Source: Selenomonas sp.
GTDB taxonomy: Bacteria > Bacillota > Negativicutes > Selenomonadales > Selenomonadaceae
Assembly (NCBI GenBank): GCA_018052705.1
Contig: JAGPMW010000018.1
Coordinates: 1 to 47,400, forward strand
DNA length: 47,400 bases
Reading direction: 5' to 3'
The notes beneath the pieces are model-generated. The model ran no database searches. It was not told where the DNA came from and saw nothing but the letters and a program-made list of their open reading frames with translations. The translations under genes and the position numbers were made by a program. Positions within the stretch are counted from its first letter, which is position 1. Every line of letters starts with the position of its first letter. This document shows, in pieces, positions 26,480 to 34,307 of this stretch.

Positions 26480-27628
26480 ATGAAGAATATTGCAGTTTTA
26501 GGGTCAACCGGATCGATTGGCACGCAGACGCTCGATGTTGTCCGCAGTCATCCGGAAATTTTTCATATTTCGGTGCTGGCAGCTAATTCACACGATGAAT
26601 TGCTGGAGCAGCAGATCCGCGAGTTTGAGCCGGAGTTGGCAGTACTGTCGGATGAAGACGCCTATCAACGTTTAAAGTCCCGTTACAGCGGCAGTACGCA
26701 GCTGGCGGGCGGACGGCAGGCTTTTATTGATGCGGCTGCCGTGGATGCCGTGGATACTGTCGTCACTTCCATGATGGGGTTTGCCGGGCTGGAGCCGACA
26801 ATGAAGGCGCTGGATGCCAGAAAGAATATTGCTCTGGCCAATAAGGAAACGCTGGTGGTGGCAGGAGAGATTGTGATGCGCCGGGCGAAGGAACAGGGCG
26901 TATCGATTCTGCCGGTCGACAGTGAGCATTGCGCCTTTTATCAGTGCCTGCAGGGAGAGGACCGGGCGTCTATCGAGAAATTACTGTTGACCTGTTCAGG
27001 CGGTCCGTTCCGCGGCAGGAAACGTGAGGATCTCGAAGATGCGACTGTTAACCAGGTGCTCGCACACCCCACCTGGAATATGGGACAGAAAATCACAGTG
27101 GATTCGGCGACTCTAGTCAACAAGGGGCTGGAAGTCATTGAAGCTAAGTGGCTCTACGGTGTGAGTTATGATCAGATTGAGGTCGTAGTTCATCCACAGA
27201 GTATTGTTCATTCGATGGTGCAATTCCATGATGGTGCAGTTATAGCCCAGCTGGGATCTACGGATATGAAATTGCCAATCCAATATGCGCTGACTTATCC
27301 AAATCGTACAGCATCGTCGTTTGAGCGGCTGGATTTCTGGAAGATGAAAGATCTGACGTTCAGCCAGCCGGATACGGATACATTCAAAGGGCTGAAGTTT
27401 GCTTATGAGGCCGGTGCTATGGGGGGCACGATGCCATGCGTATTCAATGCAGCGAATGAAGTGGCGGTTGGTGCCTTTTTGAAAGGTGCGATAAAGTTTC
27501 TTGATATCTATGATATCATCGAGGAGACGATGCTCAAGCGGGAGTGTATCCTTGAGCCGACATTGGACGAACTGTTTGCAGAGGACCGCTGGGCCCGCGC
27601 GTTTGCGGCCACTCTGCTGAGTAGATAA
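26480..27628 (+). CDS. dxr: 1-deoxy-D-xylulose 5-phosphate reductoisomerase
   Basis: 382 aa. NADPH-dependent, metal-dependent second step of the MEP isoprenoid pathway. N-terminal nucleotide motif LGSTGSIGTQTLDVV; LANKETLVVAG; metal-site PVDSEHCAFYQCL; LTCSGGPFRG; WNMGQKITVDSATLVNKGLE. The HCAFYQ segment is a minor variant of the usual HSAIFQ and keeps the metal-binding DSEH. AGTAAGGAG lies before the ATG. Confidence 0.96.
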   Translation: MKNIAVLGSTGSIGTQTLDVVRSHPEIFHISVLAANSHDELLEQQIREFEPELAVLSDEDAYQRLKSRYSGSTQLAGGRQAFIDAAAVDAVDTVVTSMMGFAGLEPTMKALDARKNIALANKETLVVAGEIVMRRAKEQGVSILPVDSEHCAFYQCLQGEDRASIEKLLLTCSGGPFRGRKREDLEDATVNQVLAHPTWNMGQKITVDSATLVNKGLEVIEAKWLYGVSYDQIEVVVHPQSIVHSMVQFHDGAVIAQLGSTDMKLPIQYALTYPNRTASSFERLDFWKMKDLTFSQPDTDTFKGLKFAYEAGAMGGTMPCVFNAANEVAVGAFLKGAIKFLDIYDIIEETMLKRECILEPTLDELFAEDRWARAFAATLLSR

Positions 27629-27643
27629 GAGGACGGTGACACT

Positions 27644-28681
27644 ATGGTATTGACGATTGCCGCTGCAATCTTCGTTTTTGGTCTGCTGGTACTGGTTCAT
27701 GAGCTGGGACATTTTGCTACGGCCAAGTTCACGGGGATGAGGGTAGACGAGTTTGCCATCGGCTTCGGCCCGAAACTGATCAGCTTCACGCATGGTGAGA
27801 CGGTATATTCTTTGCGGGCCGTACCGCTTGGTGGATTTAACGATATTGCCGGGATGGACCCTGCGGCTAATGATGCAGGTGAACGTGGTTATTGCTCGAA
27901 GCCGGTTGGATCCCGGATGATTGTTATCTTGGCAGGATCGGTTATGAATTTTATTCTGCCGGTAGTCCTGTTCTTTGGTATCTTTTTCTTTGCGGGTGTC
28001 AGCACGCCGAATCCGGAGCCGGTGTTAGGTACGATACTGTCCGATAAGCCGGCGGCTGAGGCCGGGCTTCATGAAGGGGACCGCGTTATCAGCCTCGATG
28101 GCAAAGCTATCAGCAGCTGGACAGCTTTTGTCGACGGCGTCAAAGATAATACGGGAGCGCCTGTTACGGTAGTAGTTGAGCGGGGGAATGAAACTCTCAC
28201 GATGGTGATGACACCAGCCTATGACAACAGCGCGAAGAAAGCGATGGTCGGAGTCATGAGCTCAGTACAGACCCGCCACCCGGGAATCGTTGAGTCGGCC
28301 CAGCTGGCTGTGCAGAAGACCGTTGGTATTATCGTGATGATGCTTAGCGCGTTATATAAGATTTTATTGGAGCTTTCGGGAGCAGAGCTGGCCGGACCAC
28401 TCGGGGTTGCGCAGATGGCTGGTGAGGTTGCGCAGATGGGATTCGTGCCGCTGCTTAATTTTGCGGCATTCCTGAGTCTGAACCTCGGAATTGTGAATCT
28501 GTTTCCCATCCCGGCCCTCGACGGTGGCCATTTTGCTGGTCTCTGCGTCGAGGCGGTTCGCGGCAAGCCTATGGGACCCAAGGCCATGGAGTACCTGCAG
28601 AAGGTTGGCATTGCACTCCTGCTGCTGCTCATGGTGCTGGCAACAAAAAATGATATTGTCCGCCTGTTTACCGGCGGCTGA
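27644..28681 (+). CDS. rseP: Site-2 intramembrane metalloprotease RseP
   Basis: 345 aa. Zinc-binding HELGH is at 19-23 in the first membrane span, the third ligand region NLFPIPALDGGHF near residue 285, and one PDZ domain at about 115-200 (GLHEGDRVISLDGKAI). Cuts membrane-bound regulators such as anti-sigma factors and may clear signal peptides. AGAGGAC lies before the ATG. E. coli RseP has two PDZ domains; one is usual in Firmicutes. Confidence 0.94.
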   Translation: MVLTIAAAIFVFGLLVLVHELGHFATAKFTGMRVDEFAIGFGPKLISFTHGETVYSLRAVPLGGFNDIAGMDPAANDAGERGYCSKPVGSRMIVILAGSVMNFILPVVLFFGIFFFAGVSTPNPEPVLGTILSDKPAAEAGLHEGDRVISLDGKAISSWTAFVDGVKDNTGAPVTVVVERGNETLTMVMTPAYDNSAKKAMVGVMSSVQTRHPGIVESAQLAVQKTVGIIVMMLSALYKILLELSGAELAGPLGVAQMAGEVAQMGFVPLLNFAAFLSLNLGIVNLFPIPALDGGHFAGLCVEAVRGKPMGPKAMEYLQKVGIALLLLLMVLATKNDIVRLFTGG

Positions 28682-28702
28682 TAGAAGGAAGTGCATATAA
28701 TC

Positions 28703-29776
28703 GTGATAGAACGTAAGAAGACCCGCCAGATCCATATCGGTCCGGTGGCAATCGGTGGCGGAGCCCCGATTTCTGTGCAGTCGATGTGCAACACCAGGAC
28801 GACAGATACCGAGGGGACGGTGGCTCAGATCAAGGCATTGCAGGCAGCTGGTTGTGATATTGTTCGGCTGGCGGTGCCGGATATGGAAGCTGCAAAGAAT
28901 CTTGGCAACATCATTAAGGCGGTCAGTGTGCCATTGGTAGCCGATATTCACTTTGATTACAAGCTGGCAATTGAGGCCATCCATCAGGGCATTTCTGCTC
29001 TGCGGCTGAATCCTGGCAATATTGGCGGCGAACAGAATGTACGCGCCGTTGTGCAGGAAGCCAAGTCCAGCCATATTCCTATTCGGATTGGTGTTAATGC
29101 CGGGTCGCTGGATAAGAAAATCCTGGCAAAATATGGTGCGGTCACACCGGAAGCACTGGTTGAGTCAGCGATGGAACATGTTCGCATTCTCGAGAAGCAG
29201 GATTTCTATGATCTGAAGATTTCGCTTAAGACGCACGATGTGCCGATGACACTGGCTGCTTACCGGCTGATGAGTGAAACCTGTGATTATCCACTGCATC
29301 TCGGAGTTACCGAGGCCGGAACGGTCAATACCGGTGTCATCAAATCGGCTGTCGGTATCGGCGCATTGCTGGCGGAGGGCATTGGTGATACGTTCCGCAT
29401 CTCATTGACCGGCGATCCCGTTGTGGAGGTTAAGGTGGCTAATGAAATACTGAAGTCGCTAGGGCTTAAGGAGTATGGCCCAACGCTGGTGGCCTGTCCC
29501 ACCTGTGGGCGTACAAGTATCGACCTGCCTGCTATCGCAGATCAGGTTGAGAAGAAGCTTGCGGGGATCACGGAACCGATTGATGTAGCTGTTATGGGCT
29601 GCGTGGTTAATGGACCGGGAGAAGCCCGCGGTGCAGATGTCGGGATAGCCGGTGGCAATGGGGAGGGATTGATTTTCCGCAAAGGTGAGATTATCCGCAA
29701 AGTCCCGGAAGCAGATCTGGTTGAGGAACTCTTTAAGGAAATCGATGCAATATTGGAGGAACGGAAACAGAAATGA
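28703..29776 (+). CDS. ispG: 4-hydroxy-3-methylbut-2-enyl diphosphate synthase (flavodoxin/ferredoxin dependent)
   Basis: 357 aa from GTG 28703. Reductive ring-opening of MEcPP in the MEP pathway. Motifs: IGGGAPISVQSMCNTRTTD, DIVRLAVPD, LVADIHFDYKLA, RLNPGNIGG. The [4Fe-4S] cluster ligands are in VACPTCGRT and VMGCVVNGPGEA. AGAAGGA at 28683-28689 suits GTG 28703 better than an in-frame GTG at 28691, which would touch it. The stop overlaps the proS ATG. It needs a low-potential electron donor, for which the nearby ferredoxin is a candidate. Confidence 0.95.
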   Translation: MIERKKTRQIHIGPVAIGGGAPISVQSMCNTRTTDTEGTVAQIKALQAAGCDIVRLAVPDMEAAKNLGNIIKAVSVPLVADIHFDYKLAIEAIHQGISALRLNPGNIGGEQNVRAVVQEAKSSHIPIRIGVNAGSLDKKILAKYGAVTPEALVESAMEHVRILEKQDFYDLKISLKTHDVPMTLAAYRLMSETCDYPLHLGVTEAGTVNTGVIKSAVGIGALLAEGIGDTFRISLTGDPVVEVKVANEILKSLGLKEYGPTLVACPTCGRTSIDLPAIADQVEKKLAGITEPIDVAVMGCVVNGPGEARGADVGIAGGNGEGLIFRKGEIIRKVPEADLVEELFKEIDAILEERKQK

Positions 29777-31488
29777 GAGCAAGTAATTTATATGCACCAA
29801 CGCTTAGAAATACACCGGCTGAGGCCGAGATTGTCAGTCATCAGCTGATGTATCGTGCAGGTATGATCCGCAAGGTTGCCGGCGGCATGTACACGTTTTT
29901 ACCACTGGGCTGGCGTGTTATCCGCAAGATTGAGCAGATCATCCGCGAGGAGATGGACGCTGCAGGCGGACAGGAAGTCTGTATGCCGATCATGCAGCCA
30001 GCAGAGCTCTGGGAGGAAAGCGGCCGCTGGGCTGCCTATGGCGATGAGATGATGCGGATCAAGGACCGTCATCACCGCGACTTCTGCCTTGGACCGACGC
30101 ATGAGGAAATGATTACAGATCTGGTCCGCAACGAGGTGCGCTCTTATAAGCAGCTGCCGCTCCTGCTCTATCAGATTCAGGATAAATTCCGCGATGAGCG
30201 TCGGCCTCGTTTTGGGCTCATGCGCAGCCGTGAATTCATCATGAAGGATCTCTATTCTTTTGATAAGGACGTCGAGAGCATGAACGTATCCTATCAGAAA
30301 ATGTACGATGCCTATGTGAATATCTATAACCGCATGGGACTTGAGTTCCGTCCGGTCGAAGCGGATAATGGTGCTATTGGCGGCGGTCATTCCCATGAGT
30401 TCACCGTGCTGGCTGATGCTGGTGAATCCAATATTGCCTACTGCACGAAGTGCGATTATGCGGCCAGTGATGAGAAAGCGGAGCTGGCTCCAATTGCAGC
30501 TGCCGCTGAAGAGGAACTGTCCCTCGAGAAAGCAGCAACGCCGGCAATCAATACGATTGATGCGCTGGTCGACTTCCTGAATGTTCCCATCGAGAAGACC
30601 ATCAAGGCAGTAGCTTATCAGACCGATACCGATCAGCTGGTGCTGGCCTTTGTTCGTGGGGATCATGATGTCAATGAGGTCAAGGTTATCAATCAGGTCC
30701 CAGGGGCGCTGGAACTGCGCATGGCCGAAGAAGAGGCAATCAGAGCGGCTGGCGGGTACCCGGGATTCATGAGCCCGATTGGCGTCAAAGAGGGCACGCT
30801 GATTCTCGTCGATCCGACGGTCATGAATATGTCTAACGCCATAGCCGGTGCCAATGAAGCAGATTATCATTATAAGAATGTCAATCCTAAGCGTGATTTT
30901 ACACAGGAAAGTATTGTTGTTACGGATCTGCGGATGGTCAAAGAGGGCGATGCCTGCCCGCATTGCGGCGCAAAGATGACGATGACCCGTGGCATCGAGG
31001 CTGGCCAGGTATTCACGCTGGGGACGAAATACAGCCAGTCGATGGGCGCAACATTCCTTGATGAGAATGGTAAGGAGCATCCACTCTATATGGGCTGCTA
31101 TGGTATCGGTGTTGGCCGCACGATGGCTGCTGCCATTGAGCAGAATAATGATGAGCAGGGTATTGTCTGGCCGCGGGCTATTGCACCGTATGAAGTTGTG
31201 GTGGTAGCTGTCAATGCCAAAAAGGATGACCAGCTGTCCTGCGCGGAAGAGATCTATGGTGAATGCCAGCAGGCTGGTCTTGATACGCTGCTTGATGACC
31301 GCAAAGAGCGCGCGGGTGTCAAATTCAAGGATTGCGATCTGATCGGTTATCCATTGCGGGTTGTGGTTGGCCCGAAAGCGGTTGAAGAAGGTCAGATTGA
31401 GATTAAGGTTCGTAAGACTGGCGAGGTATTCACGGTGGCGCGTGCCGAATATCTGTCTAAGGTTCAGGAACTGCTCAAAGAGCTTTGA
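29773..31488 (+). CDS. proS: Prolyl-tRNA synthetase
   Basis: 571 aa, bacterial-type ProRS. Class II motifs are visible: MYTFLPLGWRVIRKIEQIIR (motif 1), FRDERRPRFGLMRSREFIMKD split as motif 2, and GIGVGRTMAAAIEQ (motif 3). Between motifs 2 and 3, about residues 225-395, lies the YbaK-like insertion domain that clears mis-charged Ala-tRNA-Pro. The C-terminal anticodon-binding domain is at about 470-571. Translationally coupled to ispG by an ATGA overlap. Last gene of the block that starts at uppS. Confidence 0.97.
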   Translation: MRASNLYAPTLRNTPAEAEIVSHQLMYRAGMIRKVAGGMYTFLPLGWRVIRKIEQIIREEMDAAGGQEVCMPIMQPAELWEESGRWAAYGDEMMRIKDRHHRDFCLGPTHEEMITDLVRNEVRSYKQLPLLLYQIQDKFRDERRPRFGLMRSREFIMKDLYSFDKDVESMNVSYQKMYDAYVNIYNRMGLEFRPVEADNGAIGGGHSHEFTVLADAGESNIAYCTKCDYAASDEKAELAPIAAAAEEELSLEKAATPAINTIDALVDFLNVPIEKTIKAVAYQTDTDQLVLAFVRGDHDVNEVKVINQVPGALELRMAEEEAIRAAGGYPGFMSPIGVKEGTLILVDPTVMNMSNAIAGANEADYHYKNVNPKRDFTQESIVVTDLRMVKEGDACPHCGAKMTMTRGIEAGQVFTLGTKYSQSMGATFLDENGKEHPLYMGCYGIGVGRTMAAAIEQNNDEQGIVWPRAIAPYEVVVVAVNAKKDDQLSCAEEIYGECQQAGLDTLLDDRKERAGVKFKDCDLIGYPLRVVVGPKAVEEGQIEIKVRKTGEVFTVARAEYLSKVQELLKEL

Positions 31489-31503
31489 GTTGTTGTTTTC
31501 ATA

Positions 31504-31544
31504 ACAAAACACCCCGTTTGCAATTAGCAAACGGGGTGTTTTGT
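31504..31544. terminator. Bidirectional terminator between proS and the DUF1858 gene
   Basis: Perfect 18-bp inverted repeat (31504-31521 and 31527-31544, core CACCCCGTTTGC) with a 5-nt loop AATTA and A/T-rich ends that give a T-run on both strands. Confidence 0.92.
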
Positions 31545-31554
31545 ACAGTGAAGC

Positions 31555-31758
31555 TTATTCAGCAGCGCCGACAGCCTCATTAAGACCGTCAATCAGCGTA
31601 TCGATATCGATGCCGTGAGCCATAGCGCCCTGCTCAATGTTCTCAAAGTGAGCGGCAGCACAGCCGAGGCAGCCCATGCCAGCATTTACGAATACATCAA
31701 CTGTATCCGGATATTTCTGTACGACGTCAAGGATGCTCATGTCTTTTGTGATAGCCAT
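31555..31758 (-). CDS. DUF1858 redox-disulfide domain protein
   Basis: 67 aa starting MAITKDMSILDVV. One DUF1858 domain, related to the TIGR03980 hybrid-cluster-protein-associated redox disulfide family. The motif GMGCLGC has Cys30 and Cys33, expected to form a redox-active disulfide or bind a metal. Such short proteins are common in anaerobes; the exact role is unknown. AGGAGG (complement of 31768-31773) is 9 nt from the ATG; the open frame extends 13 codons further but past this site, so the shorter form is taken. It is monocistronic, with its own promoter and terminator. Confidence 0.88.
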   Translation of the reverse strand: MAITKDMSILDVVQKYPDTVDVFVNAGMGCLGCAAAHFENIEQGAMAHGIDIDTLIDGLNEAVGAAE

Positions 31759-31828
31759 AGTATAAAAACCTCCTGTGTAAAAACACAATCCAATCAATAA
31801 CTAATGATGGGCAGTACCCATTACAGGA

Positions 31829-31858
31829 ATTATAGCACATTCTCCCGATTGGATACAA
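31829..31858 (-). promoter_or_regulatory. Promoter of the DUF1858 gene
   Basis: On the minus strand TTGTAT, 18-nt spacer, TATAAT, with TGC just before the -10 (extended -10). The start would be about 60 nt before the ATG. Confidence 0.7.
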
Positions 31859-31962
31859 GAAACAAATGGTACAGCCGGTCCTAATTTTCTAGTGCATCAG
31901 TGGTTTTTTCAGCTGGTTTGGAGTACAATATACGAAGTGTGAAATTGTAGGGAGGCAGAGAT

Positions 31963-32775
31963 ATGGGGCTGATTGCGTTCTCGTTAGCGGATGTGCCGGT
32001 ATATTCATATGGGCTCATCGTTCTCGGGGCGATTCTGTTGGGGACGGTGGCAGCTGGGCTGAATGCCCGGCTGCAGCATAAAGATTTTTCACTGGTTGTG
32101 GATATGCTGTTGTGGGGGCTGCCACTGGCTGTCATACTGGGGCGGCTTGGATTTGTGCTGCATCACTTTGATCGCTATACTAGTAATCTGGTAGAAATTT
32201 TGATGATATGGCAGGGCGGATTTTCCTTGTATGGAGCCATACTTGGTTTTGGGGCAGCTGTGGTTGGCGTCTGCCGCGTGCAGGGAAGGAATACCTGGGA
32301 ATGGCTGGATATGCTCATACCGTCATGGGTGCTCGCGCTGGTCGTGATTGAGCTCGGCATCTTTGCCTTGCAGCTCAATATCGGCTTGCCGCTTTCGGCG
32401 GATCTGCCGAACGACCACACGCTGGCTGAGTATGTTGAGTTCCGCTATCGTCCGCTTGGGTATGGCGATAAATTCTATTATCAGCCAATTGCTTTGTATC
32501 AGGCCGGGCTGCAGCTGCTGGTATTTCTGCTCTTGGGAATAATGACACTCGTGAAGCTGCGCTGGCAACGGCCGCGGACGCCGGACTGTTTGTTTTTGTT
32601 TGGGACTGCCTGCATTGCCTTTGTCCGGTTTGGGTGTGGCTTCTTCTATCTGGCTGCTGGTGCGGATATGGGAGCGATGCTGCCGCTGGGGCGGATTATG
32701 TCCGGTATGATTGGAATGGCGGCGCTGATCTGGCTGTGGCTGCGAATTAAAGGGTCAGTTAGGAGGAACAGTTGA
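31963..32775 (+). CDS. Lgt-like membrane protein lacking the Lgt active-site signature
   Basis: 270 aa with about seven membrane spans. Layout matches prolipoprotein diacylglyceryl transferase: an N-terminal YGLIVLGAILLG span, GRLGFVL at 60-66, WQGGFSLYGAILG at 83-95, and LYQAGLQLL. Yet key residues differ. The essential His of the family H-G-G motif is Tyr90, and the signature GRxGNFxNxE aligns with IELGIFALQL (129-138), so the catalytic Arg is Glu130 and both Asn are lost. It probably does not transfer diacylglycerol in the normal way. It is coupled to a polysaccharide deacetylase gene (TGATG). A true lgt is expected elsewhere. GGGAGG lies before the ATG, and TACAAT at 31924-31929 may be its -10. 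Confidence 0.72.
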   Translation: MGLIAFSLADVPVYSYGLIVLGAILLGTVAAGLNARLQHKDFSLVVDMLLWGLPLAVILGRLGFVLHHFDRYTSNLVEILMIWQGGFSLYGAILGFGAAVVGVCRVQGRNTWEWLDMLIPSWVLALVVIELGIFALQLNIGLPLSADLPNDHTLAEYVEFRYRPLGYGDKFYYQPIALYQAGLQLLVFLLLGIMTLVKLRWQRPRTPDCLFLFGTACIAFVRFGCGFFYLAAGADMGAMLPLGRIMSGMIGMAALIWLWLRIKGSVRRNS

Positions 32776-33614
32776 TGCAGAATGAATATAATAGAAGAAA
32801 AACAAAACGGAAATGGGCGAAACGTCTGCTGCTGGTCCTGCTTTTATTGCTGATTCCGCTGTTGGTATCGAGTCCTAAACAGATGACGGCAACGATGGTT
32901 GCTGATAGTGAAAATGGGACCAAGGTACTAATATTAAACTATCATAAAATAGACAATACATTTATCTCGCTGGCCATTCGCCCGGATGATTTTGATACGC
33001 AGATGAAGTATCTTAGTGAAAACGGTTATCATACAATTTCTCCTGATGAACTGTATGACAGCCTTGCCGGTACGGGCGAGCTGCCAGATAACCCCGTAAT
33101 GATTACGTTTGATGATGGCTATGAGGATAATTATGCCAATGCCTATCCTATCCTCAAAAAGTATGGTTTCAAAGCGACGATTTTTGTCGTGACAAGTTTC
33201 CTTGACAAGAATAAGAAGGGATATATGTCCTGGGATCAGGCGCGGGAGATGGATGCCAATGGTATCAGCATTCAGTCGCATACGGTCGATCATAAGTCGA
33301 TGACTGATCTGACTGATGATCAGCTGCGTATGGAACTGGTGGACTCCAAGAAGAAGGCCGAAAAAGAACTGGGGCATCCGGTAAACTATATGGCCTATCC
33401 GACAGGCACCTATAATCTGCATATTGCTCAGATGGTCAAGGAAGCGGGCTATAAAGCAGCGTTTACAATCAAGTATGGCAATGTGGATAAGGCCAGTAAT
33501 ATTTATGCGTTAGAGCGTGTGCCAATCTTTCACACGGAGCAAACAAACAAGGATTTCATGGAGCGGATCCGGTATACGCCGATTTTTGAAAGACTGGGCT
33601 GGATCAAGAGCTGA
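32775..33614 (+). CDS. Membrane-anchored polysaccharide deacetylase (NodB domain)
   Basis: 279 aa from ATG 32775; AGGAGGA at 32761-32767 is 7 nt upstream, better placed than the in-frame TTG at 32772. A basic N-terminus and one membrane span at about 18-33 anchor an exported NodB/CE4 domain. Motifs: TFDD with the catalytic and metal Asp113-Asp114, SHTVDH with metal-binding His169 and His173, and YPTG. It removes N-acetyl groups from peptidoglycan, poly-GlcNAc or another glycan; which one is not shown. ATG overlaps the stop of the Lgt-like gene. A terminator follows. Confidence 0.9.
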   Translation: MQNEYNRRKTKRKWAKRLLLVLLLLLIPLLVSSPKQMTATMVADSENGTKVLILNYHKIDNTFISLAIRPDDFDTQMKYLSENGYHTISPDELYDSLAGTGELPDNPVMITFDDGYEDNYANAYPILKKYGFKATIFVVTSFLDKNKKGYMSWDQAREMDANGISIQSHTVDHKSMTDLTDDQLRMELVDSKKKAEKELGHPVNYMAYPTGTYNLHIAQMVKEAGYKAAFTIKYGNVDKASNIYALERVPIFHTEQTNKDFMERIRYTPIFERLGWIKS

Positions 33615-33637
33615 AAAATATGCGCGGTACTAGCGGC

Positions 33638-33679
33638 AAAATAAGCAGGTTTTTTGAACGAAACCTGCTTATTTTTTTT
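33638..33679 (+). terminator. Intrinsic terminator after the deacetylase gene
   Basis: Perfect stem AAATAAGCAGGTTT and AAACCTGCTTATTT (33661-33674) followed by more T. Confidence 0.9.
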
Positions 33680-33720
33680 AGTGAAATGTCGAAAAATTTG
33701 TACCTGTGGATAACTTTAGC

Positions 33721-33748
33721 TTGCAAAATAACCATACACTGATATAAA
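33721..33748 (+). promoter_or_regulatory. mraZ (dcw cluster) promoter
   Basis: TTGCAA (33721-33726) and TATAAA (33743-33748) with a 16-nt spacer, just before the MraZ-type repeats. Expected start near 33755, leaving a leader of about 60 nt. Confidence 0.55.
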
Positions 33749-33759
33749 ATAGAAAAGAA

Positions 33760-33789
33760 AAAGTGGTGGATTGTGGGGGAAAGTGGTTT
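33760..33789 (+). promoter_or_regulatory. MraZ operator: three GTGG repeats at 10-bp spacing
   Basis: GTGGTG at 33763, GTGGGG at 33773 and GTGGTT at 33783 recur exactly every 10 nt, two of them in the form AAAGTGG. MraZ proteins are known to bind three or four such direct repeats at their own promoter. A fourth GTGGTG at 33804 is out of the 10-nt phase and overlaps the mraZ ribosome site. Position right after the predicted start fits repression by MraZ. Confidence 0.8.
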
Positions 33790-33816
33790 GAAATACCAGA
33801 AAGGTGGTGAGGCAGG

Positions 33817-34254
33817 ATGTTCATGGGGGAGTATGCCCATTCAATCGATGCAAAAGGGCGCATCATTCTGCCCGCCGATTTTCGTCAGGAGTTAGGCGTT
33901 TCGTTCATCATCACCAAGGGGCTTGACAATTGTCTGTTCCTTTACGGGCAATCGGCCTGGGATGAACTGGCCGCAAAGCTCCGCGCATTGCCATTGGCTA
34001 AACCGGAAGCACGGGCAATTGTGCGTTTCTTTTTCTCCGGCGCCCGTACGCTGGAGTGTGATAAACAGGGGCGCTTTCTTGTGCCTGCAAATCTGCGAAA
34101 TCATGCCGGTATAGTGCTTAAACAGGATGTGGTGATGACTGGTGTGGACAATCGTATCGAGGTTTGGAGCAAGGAGCAGTGGAACCAGTATAATGGTGAA
34201 GTTGATCCTGATGTTACGGCGATTGCCGCCTCACTTTCTGAGTTGGGCATCTGA
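33817..34254 (+). CDS. mraZ: Transcriptional regulator MraZ
   Basis: 145 aa. Starts MFMGEYAHSIDAKGRIILPADF, the typical MraZ opening. Two SpoVT/AbrB-like swapped-hairpin domains are each marked by a D-x-x-GR motif (DAKGRIILPA and DKQGRFLVPA). The ring-shaped oligomer binds the repeats just upstream and controls the dcw cluster. AAGGTGGTGA lies 7 nt before the ATG. Confidence 0.96.
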   Translation: MFMGEYAHSIDAKGRIILPADFRQELGVSFIITKGLDNCLFLYGQSAWDELAAKLRALPLAKPEARAIVRFFFSGARTLECDKQGRFLVPANLRNHAGIVLKQDVVMTGVDNRIEVWSKEQWNQYNGEVDPDVTAIAASLSELGI

Positions 34255-34307
34255 GTTCCTTTGAACCCACTATTACCCGGAGTTTTTGATAGACAGGAGC
34301 AGGAAAC

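Noticed and set aside
26900..26960. Dxr with HCAFYQ instead of HSAIFQ as an inactivating change
   Set aside because: The metal-binding DSEH stays intact and the changed positions vary among active enzymes (E. coli has HNAIFQ).
29899..31530. Long minus-strand open frame of 543 codons
   Set aside because: Lies opposite proS, whose motifs are complete; no ribosome site; low-complexity His/Ile/Leu-rich translation typical of an antisense frame.
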